Assembly: GCA_030762895.1 (NCBI GenBank)
Contig: CM061068.1
Span: 156,260,811-156,324,810, forward strand
Length of the DNA: 64,000 nucleotides
Origin: Sophora flavescens
Taxonomy: Eukaryota > Streptophyta > Magnoliopsida > Fabales > Fabaceae
Direction of reading: 5' to 3'
In this document: positions 24,501 to 36,500 of the stretch, piece by piece
Layout of the letters: the number at the start of each line of letters is the position of its first letter
How positions within the stretch are numbered: the first letter of the stretch is position 1
Notes under the pieces: generated by a model
Seen by the model: only the letters and a program-made list of their open reading frames with translations
What the model was told of the DNA's origin: nothing
The model's database searches: none
Made by a program: the position numbers and the translations under genes

Positions 24501-27500
24501 TTATGGTGTTTCCCGTTGGTTTATCCAAGATATATTTTTGGGGTCTGGTTGTTAAATTTTCTCATTCAAAAGGGTATATTTGTAACAAGCTTAAAGCTTA
24601 GTAAGCTTTAGCTTGAGGGGGAGCGTTGATAATAGCTTATAATTAATACTCTTATTGAAATTAGATTAGGATTAATGTTATATTAAGCTTGGACGGTGTG
24701 GATGGTTGGACAGTGTGGATGGTGGATTCTCATCCATTGTATTCTCATTCTCATTGCATTTATTCTCATAGGACTTAGCATATATAATTAATGCTCTAGG
24801 AATCATGTTCCCTTATCTATTATATATTGTAGTCCTATTGGAATGTTAATACAAGAGACATATTCAATTTCAGTTTCAAGTGGAGTCTTCATTCTTTTCT
24901 TCTCTTTATCTATCTAAAATCCATAACTTCAACACCTTCGTTGCAGGACCTGTTCTGTCTTGTGCCTTCATTACATGTTCAGCACCTTCATTGTGCTTTA
25001 TCTTTCTTAGTTACAGTACCCAAAGTCATCTTCACCGCAAACCCTTTGTTTGTTGCTGCCTTCATTGCAGCTTGTGTTTTTTACACCTTCATCGCACTCT
25101 TGGTTGTTATCAAGCCCAACCATCATGTCTAACACTGAGATTACCAACATCTCAGCTATCACCCATTACTCTAGTAAGCAGTCTCGCACTTCTTCAAATG
25201 GTGTAAATGGTAAGAATCTATGTTCTTTATTTTCTCATGCTTCTGGTACTGTCCCGAGGATTTTTGGATTATTGATTATGGTGCCACCGATCACATGACC
25301 TTTTGTTCTTCTCATTTTTCATCCTATCAAATCCCCATGGGTAGTCATCACATAACTGTAGCTGATGGCTCTCATACATCAGTTGCAGGATTTGGTAACG
25401 TTAAACTTAGTCCTTTTCTAAATTTGCAAAATGTGCTTCATGTTCCTAAACTACCATCTAACCTTCTTTATATACAATAAACTTTCCAAAGACCTTAATT
25501 GCACCGTAACATTTTCCCCTTCTCATTGTGTATTCCAGGACATTACTATGGGGAAGACTATTGGAGTTGCCAAGGAACGGGGAGGGTTGTACTACCTTGA
25601 GATGGAAACTTCAGGTGGATCTGGTGTGAAGTTGCAACATTCCTGTCATCAATCCAAGTCTTGTTCCTCCCAAATTTGGGTCTAACATAATCGTCTTGGG
25701 CATCCCCCATTCACTCTACTTAAGTCTATGTTTCCTTCTTTGTTTTTGAATGAATCGGTTGAGTCCTTTCAATGTGATGTTTGTGAATTTTCCAAACATC
25801 ATCGGGTAAGTTTTGCTTCAAGTGCTAAGAAAAGTGATGAACCTTTTTCTCTTATTCATACTGATGTTTGGGGTCCTGCTACCGTTCCTAATATCTCTGG
25901 TGCAAAATGGTTTGTTTCTTTCATTGATGATTGCACACGTGTCACTTGGATATTCCTGATGAAAGATAAATCTGAAGTTTACAAATTATTCACTCAGTTT
26001 TAGCATATGATTCATACTCAATTTGGAAAAACTATTAAGCGCTTGAGGTCTGATAATGGTAGAGAATATGTCAATCAAAGTCTTTCCACCTTTCTTAAAG
26101 AACGAGGTATTATTCATGAACTCACATGTGTTGTTACTCCCCAACAGAATGGGGTTGCTGAAAGAAAAAACAGACACTTACTTGAAATGACTAGGGCATG
26201 TTATTCCAAATGTCAGTTCCAAAGTCATATTGGGGGGAAGCTGTTTTAACTGCTGCTTATCTAATAAATAGAACACCCTCTAGAATCCTTGGTGGTTTGA
26301 GTACTGTTCATGTTAGAAACTAAACATGCATTATAGAAACCGAGCTGAGAGATAAGGAAATTGAATTCTTTGTATATTCATTTCTTGAGGCTTACAGTGA
26401 ACTCATCAGTATTTATACTGATAGCTTAAGTCAGTTACTTCTGTAACTGAGTAACAGAATTACAGCTGGCATATTCTAGCACATTCTACTCTATACAAGT
26501 CTACATGTATTTAATACACAGCAATACTATATACTCTAACATACCCCCCGCAAGCTCAAGGTGGGACATCAAGCACCTTGAGCTTGTCCCTTAAGTACAA
26601 GAACCGTGTAGGAGATAAGGCCTTTGTGAGCAGATCAGCGCATTGTTCTTCAGAAGGAATGTGCAAAATCTGCAGTTGCTTGCTTAGGACTCTTTCTCGG
26701 ACAAAGAACAGGTCCAACTCCATGTGTTTTGTGCGGGCATGGAGGATGGGATTATGTGATAATGCCACTGTGCTCATGTTGTCACAGTAAATGACCGGAG
26801 ATGGAAGTGTGAGGTGCAACTCATGAAGAAGAGATTGTACCCAGATAACTTCAGCTGCTGTGGCAGCAAGGCTGCGATATTCCGCTTCGGTACTTGAGCG
26901 AGCTACAACAGTTTGCTTCTTTGCCCACCAAGAGATCAAGTTGGGCCCAAGATAGATGCATGACCCTGATGTAGAGCGCCTGTCATCAGGGTCGGATGCC
27001 CAATCTGCATCCGAAAAACCAGTGAGAACCAAAGGATAGGCTGAAGAGGCTGGTTGAAGATGAAGCCCGTGAGTCAAAGTACCCTTTAGGTAACGCAGAA
27101 TGCGTTTTACAGCTATCCAATGTGAGTCTAAAGGCTGTGCCATGAATTGGCAGACCTTATTAACAGAGTAAGATATCTCAGGCCTCGTCACTGTGGCATA
27201 TTGAAGAGCCCCCATGATAGACCTGTACAGGGAAGCATCTGAGAAGTAATCTGCACCTTCTTTGGACAGTTTACAGCCACCAACCATGGGAGAAGAGATG
27301 GGCTTTGCATCAGCCATTTTGGCCCTATTAAGGTCTCTCAAGTACTTCATTTGTGTGAGTAGAAGGGAGCCATTGTGCGTCCTTTTGACCTGAATTCCAA
27401 GAAAGTAATCAAGGTCACCCAGCTGCTTCAATGCAAAGTTGGAGTGCAGCTGAGTGATAATATGCTGAACAAGGGAAGGAGAGTTGCCTGTGATGATAAT

Positions 27501-30500
27501 ATCATCCACGTAGATGAGCATGTATAAGATGTGAGATGCTTTGCGGTAGATGAATAAAGAAGGGTCACATTTGCTGCCAGTGAACCCAAGGTTTAGGAGA
27601 GCACCTTTTAATTTGTCAAACCACGCCCGTGGGGCTTGTTTGAGGCCATAGAGGGCCTTGTGCAGCCTGCACACTAAACCAGAATCTGGAGATAGAAAAC
27701 CAGGGGGCTGGTCCATGTATACCTCTTCATCCAAGTCCCCATTCAAAAAGGCATTATTCACGTCCAACTGTTGAAGAGACCAGCCATTTGTAAGAGCAAG
27801 TGTAAGGATGATTCTAATAGTGGTGGGCTTTACAACGGGAGAGAACGTTTCAGTATAGTCAAACCCGGGTTGTTGATGAAACCCTTTGGCAACAAGGCGG
27901 GCTTTGTACTTGTTGATAGAACCATCCGGATTTTCTTTTATGCGAAACACCCATTTGCAGCCAATGGCCTGCCGGTGAGGTGGAGGAGGGACTAATGACC
28001 AAGTACCATTCAATATCAGTGCATCATATTCAGCTTTCATAGCAGAGAACCAGTTTGGATCAGCAATGGCAGATTTGACATTAGTAGGTTCAAAATGTGT
28101 GAGAAGGACAGTAGGTTGAAGTCTTGGTTTCACAATCCCATTCTTGGCTCTAGTGGTCATGGGATGGGTGTTTATGGGACCAGTAGCTGAGGTAGAGGTT
28201 GGGAAGGGAAGAATGGTGCTAGGAATGGCTAATGGTGGGGAAGGGTTCGTGTTTGGAGTGGTAGAAGCAGAGGGTGTAGATGAGCTAATGATGGGTGATG
28301 GAGCAGGTTGGATTGGTGAGGGAATGGTGATGTTAGGTGCTGGGATAGGATGAATTGGTGGGGGAATTAAATGGATAGAAGGTAAGGGAAGGGCAGATGG
28401 TGTGGGAGGGGAAGGTTTAGGTTCAAAGAGTTCTTGGTATGGGAACCTTAGCTCATTAAAGACCACATCCTTGGAGATAAAAATTCGACCCGATGGTGAG
28501 AGGCACTTATAACCTTTGTGAGAATTAGAATACCCTAAGAAGATACACTAGTGAGACCTAAACTCGAGTTTGTGTCTATTGTAAGGCCTAAGGAGAGGGA
28601 AACATGCGCAACCAAAGACCTTAAGAAAGCTATAGTCTGGATTTTGTGAGAAAAGTTTGGTGTGAGGAATTTCTCCTTGTAGAGAGGTTGTTGGTAGCCT
28701 GTTTATGAGATAAACAGCTGTTTGGAAGGCGTGATCCCAATATTTGAAGGGAATAGATGCATGAGCAAGAAGTGTAAGCCCTAACTTGACAATGTGTCGA
28801 TGTTTGCGTTCCACAACACCATTTTGGTGATGTGTGTGAGGACAAATAACACGATGTTGAATTCCAAATTCCTGCAGGACTTTGGAAAAGGAACGAAACT
28901 CGCCACCCCAATCATTTTGGATGGCTTTAATCTTTGTATTGAATTGGAGTTCAGCCATATTTTTAAAGTTAAGAAAGGTTGGAAGAGCTTCTGATTTTGT
29001 TTTTAAGAGGTAAAGCCATGTGAATCTGGTATGCGCATCAATAAAGGAAACATAGTATTGGAAACCAGTAGAAGACAGTATTGGGGCAGGACCCCACAAA
29101 TCAATATAGATTAATTCAAAGGAATTATGATAAACAGTATTTGAAGAGGAAGATGGGAGGCCGTGAGCCTTTCCAAGACAACAAGCTGAGCAGAAATCAA
29201 AGTTCATTTTATTACTAATTGGAACATTACAATTTTGTAAGACAAGTTTGAGTGTATCTTTGCCTGGGTGACCTAAACGTAAGTGCCAAGTGTTGAGTGG
29301 TACATGTGCTGTATTTACAGTGGGAAGAGAAGGAATATTACAAGAAGAAAGAACTGTATTATTTGAAGACAAAGCACTAGAAGACAGACTTTGCTGAGGA
29401 AGAACATGAAGACCAGTGAACTTGTATAGTCCATCCGTTCCAACATCTCCCCGAAGTAGGACTTCATGGGAACCCTGAGATTTAACAAGGCACGCATCAG
29501 AATGAAATTCAAAGAAGACATTGTTGTCTTTTGCAAATTTGCTTACACTAACTAAGTTTTTAGTTATGTGTGGGACATGTAAAAGATTATGAAAGACTAA
29601 ACTAATGTTGGAATTGAAGGGAGAGTAAAAGGATGATGAACCAGAGGAGGAGATGGGTACACCTTGACCGTTACCAACAAGAATGTGATATGAGCCTTCG
29701 TAGGGGATAGGCTGTTGGATGTTTTGAATGTGAGGTGTGACATGGTGAGAGGCACCCGAGTCGGGGTACCATTGGTTGGAGAAGGAATTGGTGTTGGAGG
29801 CAACTAAGAATGCCTGAGGGGAGACCGTGGGTTGAGGGAAAGTTGATTGTTGCTGCCAGGATGGATGATTCTGCCATGGTGGGTTAGTCTGGTGCGGCAG
29901 TTGCTGAAAAGGGTTGGGATTGGGGTTTTGTTGAGGTTGTTGAGGTTGAGTGTACTGCTGATCAAATCGATGCCAACAAGCAAACGCGTCATGACCAAAT
30001 TTTCTGCACAATTGACATTGAATGGAACTTCGACCACAACGCCCCCTTCCACGACCACCGCGGCCTCGGCCACGGCCACCACATCCACCACGATAGTACT
30101 GCGACGAAGAGGTTGAGTACAACTGTTGATTCTGAGCAAGATTCGCTTGCGGTGTAGGATCTTCGGTGACGACCGCCACATTCGCAACATTCACAGTGGC
30201 GACGTTTTGAGAGGCTCTCTGCTTGTAACGATCGAGACGCACTTCCTGAGCAAGAAGCAACGCCTCCAACTCATCAAGATCAGGGGAATCATAGCGAGTG
30301 CTTACCAGGTTGATCAACGAGTCATACTCCTCGGGTAGACCTTCCAAGATGACGTCCATTTGTTCTTGAATTGACACAGGATCCCCAATCGAATACAGCG
30401 CATCAACGAGCGCCTTTACACGAAGCACAAACTCAGAAATCGAACGATCGTCCTTCTTGGTGTTGCGAAGCTCTGTTCGGAGCATTCTTGCTCGAGCACG

Positions 30501-33500
30501 AGTCTTCGATTGGAAATGATTGTGCAGCTTCTCCCAAAGCCGCCAAGAATGAACACAACCAATCAAAGCGAGTGAGGATCGATTTATTCTGAGAAGATTG
30601 GAGCCATGATAGAAGTAGCGAATCTTGAAGTTCCCAACAAGTGTAGTCCGGATTTAGGGTTCCAACGAGTCTATCAGACTCGGAGAGATATTGAGGTGGA
30701 ATTTCCGGAGAAACCAAGAACCGATGAAGCTGGTGCGCCTTGATGAGAGGTTCGATCTGCTGTTTCCACAACAAGAAGTTGTCTTCAGTGAGTTTCTCCG
30801 AGATCGATAAAGAGAAAGTGGGGGGAGGAAAAGCAGAGATCGGCGCCGGAGGAGGAGTCGGCAGCAGTGGAGGAGGAGGAGGAGAAGAACCGGTGGAAGC
30901 CATTTGAGCTTCTTCGCCTAGCTCTTTGATACCATGTTAGAAACGAAACATGCATGATAGAAACCGAGCTGAGAGAGAAGGAAATTGAATTCTTTGTATA
31001 TTCATTTCTTGAGGCTTACAGTGAACTCATCAGTATTTATACTGATAGCTTAAGTCGATTATCAGAATCGAGTAATGTAATTAAATACATGTGGCATATT
31101 CTAGCACATTCTACTCTATACAAGTCTACATGTATTTAATACACAGCAATACTATATACTCTAACAGTTCATGTCATGAAAACATTTTTTCCATCTGTTC
31201 CTATTATGCAAAGTCTTGAATCTCGTGTTTTTGGTTGTGTTGCTTTTGTTCATGTCCATCGTTAGCATCGGGGCAAACTTGACCCTTGTGCTATTAAATG
31301 CGTGTTCATTGGTTATGCCCCTGACAAGAAGGGATACAAATGTTATCACCCTGCCTCTCATCGAGTGTATGTCTCCATGGACGTCACCTTCCAAGAAAAT
31401 CAGTCATACTTCCGTTCCTCTCAACTTCAAGGGGAGAATAATACTTCTGATTTGGAAGTTGAGATCTTTCCAGAAAGGAACATTCCCTTGCTCCAATCTT
31501 CTGATATGCCCTCTGATACACAGGAATTAGCTCCTCAGACTAGAGCAAGCTCGCCAAAACTGGTCTATCAAAGGAAGAAACACCCCTCCCTGGTCCAGCC
31601 GCAACCCCAAATATCTGAACCCATGGTAAGTACTGAAAACACTAGTCCCATTCATGTTGAATCTATTCCTTTCATTCATTCTGAACCTATTCCTTTGGAT
31701 AACTGTGATCCTAACATTGATGATGACTTACCTATTGCATTAAGAAAAGGGAAAAGACCTTGTGCTAAGTACCCTATTTCCAACTTTGTTTCCACCACAA
31801 ACCTTTCTTTGCAGCACCAAAGCTTTATTGCAGCCATTGACTCTATCAGAATCCCTAGAACAGTACAAGAAGCATTGAAGGATAAGAATTGGGTTCACGC
31901 CATGAATGAGGAGATGCAAGCTCTGGAAAGAAATGGAACATAGGAAATTGTTGAGAAACCAAAAGAAAAGAGACCAGTGGGGAGTAGATGGATCTACGCT
32001 GTAAAGTACCGGTCAGATGGTACCCTAGACAGGTATAAAGCAAGACTAGTGGCAAAGGGATACACTCAGACCTATGGCATTGATTATGAGGAGACATTTG
32101 CTCCAGTGGCAAAGATGAACACTGTTCGTATTTTACTCTCTCTTGCTGCCCACTCTGGATGGGAACTACACCAGTTTGATGTCAAAAATGCTTTCTTGCA
32201 TGGAGACTTAGAGGAGGAGATGTACATGGAGATTCCCCCAGGGTTTGGTCACACAAGTGGAACAAACAAAGTTTGCAGATTGAGGAAGGCTTTATATGGG
32301 CTAAAACAGTCTCCCCGAGCATGGTTTGGAAGATTTACAAAAGCTATGGTGTTGCTGGGTTACAAGCAAAGCCAAGGAGATCATACACTTTTCTTCAAAC
32401 ATTCACAAGGAGGAAAACTGACTGTACTTCTTGTTTATGTTGATGATATAATTATTACAGGAGATGACCTAGTTGAGAGACAACTACTTAAGGAAAAATT
32501 ATTTGCAGAATTTGAGATGAAGGACCTTGGGAAACTGAAGTATTTCTTGGGGATTGAAGTGGCCTACTCAAAACAAGGCATTTTCATCTCTCAAAGGAAG
32601 TATGTGCTTGATTTTTTGAAGGAAACAGGGAAACTTGGATGTAAACCTACAGGTGTTCCCATCGAGCAAAATCACAGGATGAGCACTAAAGAGGAGAGTG
32701 CCAAGGTTGACAAAATCCAATACCAGAGACTTGTGGGGAAGTTGATTTACTTGGCACACACTAGACCAGATCTAGCATATGCGGTCAGTGTTGTGAGTCA
32801 GTTCATGCATGATCCGAGGGAGAGACACTTACAGGCTGTAGAACATATACTGCAGTATCTCAAAGCTACTCCAGGAAGAGGACTCTTGTTCAAAAAAGGT
32901 GGAAACTTGACTATGGAGGCTTATACAGATGCAGACTATGCAGGTTCAGTAAGTGTTAGAAGATCTACAGCAGGCTATTGCATGTTCCTATGTGGGAACC
33001 TTGTTACTTGGAGAAGTAATAAACAAAATGTAGTGGCTCGATCAAAGCGCAGAGGCAGAATTTAGAACTATGGCACAAGGAATCTGTGAACTGTTGTGGA
33101 TGAAAATTGTGCTCGATGACTTGAAGATAAAGTGTGAAGGTCCTATGAAATTGTTTTGTGATAATAAATCGGCTATCAGTATTGCTCATAATCCTGTTCA
33201 GCATGATAGGACAAAACACATTGAGATAGATCGACACTTCATCAAGGAAAAGTTGGATAGTGGATTGATAACAACCTACATTCCCTCTGGGCAGCAGCTA
33301 GCAGATGTGTTAACAAAGGGTTTGCCAATGGACCGATTCAACCAACTTACTTGCAAGCTGGGAATGATTGATATCCATTCCCCAGCTTGAGGGGGAGTGT
33401 TGGAATCCGCCGTCCAAAGATAATCCACCATCCAAAGATTATCCACCGTCTAAAGGTTCATGGACTGTCATTAATGTTGGAATCCACCGTCCAAAGGTTC

Positions 33501-36500
33501 ATGGACTGTCATTAATAGTTTAGGAAATAGCCATTGTAAATTAATGAGGTTCATGTATTCTCTAGTCATGAAATTAGGAAATGTCTATAGGAAATAGGTG
33601 CCTCATTTATTTGTCTTGTAATTATCAGTTGTATTTAATTCTTCTAGTGTATAAATAGAATACCTCTATGCTATGTGAAAGTAACACAAGCAATTCAGAA
33701 AATACTTGGTTTATTCCTCCTTTCAATTGCTAGCTAAGACAGCAGTACAGTGTGCAGTACTGTACTTACAGTGTACTCTAACATACCCCCCCTCAAGCTC
33801 AAGGTGGCTGACTAAGACACTGAAAGTCCAGCACCTTGAGCTTGTCCTTTAAGTACAAGAATCTTGTAGGAGAGAGAGCCTTTGTGAGCAGATCTGCACA
33901 TTGTTCTTCAGAGGGAATGTGCAGCACTTTGAGTGAATTACTGTGGACTTTTTTTTCGGACAAAGAAGAGGTCGAGCTCCATGTGTTTGGTGTGCGCATG
34001 AAGAATAGGATTATGGACAATAGCTACAGTGCTCATGTTGTCACAATAGATGGTGGGGGAAGGAACTTTGACTTGTAGTTCACCGAGTAGTGTCTGAACC
34101 CATAAGATTTCAGCTGCTGTAGCAGCCACGATACTCAGCTTCGATACTTGACTGAGCCACCACTGTTTGCTTCTTAGCCCACCAGGAAATTAAGTTGGGC
34201 CCCAAATAGATGCACGACCCTGATGTGGAGCGCTTGTCATCAGGATCAGACGCCCAATCCGCATCAGAAAATCCAGTTACAACTAGTGGAAAGGAGGAAG
34301 ATGCTGGCTGGAGATGTAATCCATGAGTGACAGTGCCTTTTAGATATCGTAGAATCCTTTTAACCGCAGTCCAGTGAGATTCCAGAGGTCTGGACATGAA
34401 TTGGCAGACCTTGTTTACCGCATAAGAAACCTCAGGCCTTGTAATAGTCGCATATTGTAAAGCACCCACTATAGAACGATAGAGCTTTGCATCAGAAAAA
34501 TAATTAGCACCTTCCTTAGATAGTTTACAGCCACCAACCACAGGAGAAGAGATAGCTTTTGCTTCTGTCATTTTGGCTCTTTCTAAGAGATCCCGTATGT
34601 ATTTAGATTGTGTTAGAACAAGAGAACCATTAGGAACTCGCTTGACTTCAATGCCCAAAAAATAATCCAAGTCACCAAGTTGTTTCAAGGCAAAGGATGA
34701 GTGAAGTTGAGCTATAAGCTGCTGAATTAGGGTGAGTGAATTCCCTGTCATGATTATATCATCAACATAGACTAGCATATAGACAATGTGAGAGGCTTGT
34801 GTGTAGACAAATAATGAGGGATCACACTTGCTAGCTATGGGAGATAAGAACACCTTTCAATCTGTCAAACCAGGCCCTTGGTGCCTGTTTGAGCCCATAA
34901 AGAGCCTTATGTAACCTGCAAACTTGACCTTTGTCAGAGCCTTCAAAACCTTGCCGCTGTTCCATATATACTTCTTCATCCAAAATGCCATTTAGAAAGG
35001 CATTGTTGACGTCTAGTTGCCTTAGAGGCCAGCCATGTGTAAGTGCCAAAGTGAGAATAATCCGAACTGTGGCTGGCTTGATAACAGGGGAAAACGTCTC
35101 TGTATAATCAAAGCCCGGCTGTTGGTGGAAGCCTTTAGCAACTAAACAGGCTTTGAACTTGTTAATAGAGCCATCAGGGTTTTCTTTCACACGAAAGACC
35201 CACTTGCAACCAATTGGTTGCCTATTGGTGGCAAAGGAACTAGAGACCATGTGGCATTTTTCATCAGGGCATCATATTCAGACTGCATGGCAGCAAGCCA
35301 GTTTGGATCAGCTAGGGCCTGTTTTGCACTATGTGGTTCAGTATGTGCTAAAAGAACAGTTGGAACTAGGCAAGGTTTCACTATACCAGCCTTGGAACGG
35401 GTGACCATTGGATGTATGTTTGAGGGACCAGCAGCAGAGGATGAGGTTGGGAAAGGAAAGGGAGTACTTGGAACAGGGTTAACCTGTGTAGAAGAGGACT
35501 GCAGAGGGGAATTGACTGTATTGGACAGCAAGGGACTGTTATGACTGTTATGAGGAGATATAGGACTGTCAGGAAGAGGACTGGGCAGCAAAGGTGCAGT
35601 AGTGGTTGAAGGTAAAGTAGGAGTGACGAGGGATATTGTGAATGGGGAGATCTGTCTGGGATATGGGGGACACAGGGGAGGGAAATAACTCATTGTATGG
35701 GAACCGCAACTCATTGAAAATGACATCTTTGGAAATGAAAGTTCTTCCCGCTGGTGAGAGGCATTTATAACCTTTGTGTGGGTTGGAATAACCAAGAAAA
35801 ACACATTCATGTGACAGGAATTCAAGCTTGTGCTTGTTGTAAGGACAGGGGATAGGAAAGCATGCACAACCAAAGACTTTGAGAAAGTCATAGTTAGGTT
35901 GTTGCTGAAATAGGACAGTGTGAGGAACCTTATTGTTGAGAGAGGCTGTGGGCAGCCTATTAATGAGATACACAGCGGAAAGAAAGGCATGGTCCCAAAA
36001 TTTGAATGGGTGAGAGGCATGAGCAAGAAGTGTGAGACCAAGTTCAACTATGTGTCGATGTTTTCTCTCCACAACACCATTCTGATGATGTGTGTGAGGG
36101 CAGATTACACGATGTAAAATGCCATATTGTTGGGGAACTTTGGGGAAGGTGCGAAATTCACCTCCCCAGTCAGTTTGTATTGTCTTAATTTTGTTGTTTA
36201 GTTGCAATTCAGCCATGGTTTTGAAGGTTTCAAATGTGGATATTGCCTCAGCTTTTGTTTTCAAAAGAAAGATCCAAGTGAATCTTGAGTGGGCATCTAC
36301 AAAGGTCATGTAGTATTGAAAGCCCATGGAGGAAGTAAGGGGTGCAGGGCCCCAAAGGTCACTGTAAACCAATTCTAGTGGAGAATTATAAACAGTATTA
36401 GAATAATGAGATGGTAAGCGATGAGCTTTACCAAGACAACAAGAAGTACAAAAGTCAACCTCATTTTTATTGATTGATGGAATATTACAATTTTGCAATA

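Larger units (their letters stand above)
26311..31166 (-). mobile_element. Element G: complete Ty1/copia inside F, 4856 bp
   Basis: LTRs at 26311-26541 and 30935-31166 (TGTTAGAAAC...CTCTAACA), TSD GTTCA at 26306-26310 and 31167-31171. PBS GCTCTTTGATACCA (30921-30934), polypurine tract CGGGGGGTA. Three long frames cover gag to RNase H; the visible lesions are one frameshift near 30560 and one TAG near 28546. It is the least damaged element here and the youngest in the H-F-G nest. Confidence 0.96.
23362..33728 (+). mobile_element. Element F: plus-strand Ty1/copia inserted in H's LTR, lacking gag
   Basis: LTRs at 23362-23692 and 33398-33728 (both 331 bp) and TSD GCTAG at 23357-23361 and 33729-33733. 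PBS TGGTATCAGAGCT at 23693, polypurine tract GAGGGGGAG before the 3' LTR. The leader contains a captured segment Q. Gag is missing: a short start near 25124 runs directly into protease. Element G interrupts integrase at 26311-31166. Confidence 0.95.
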
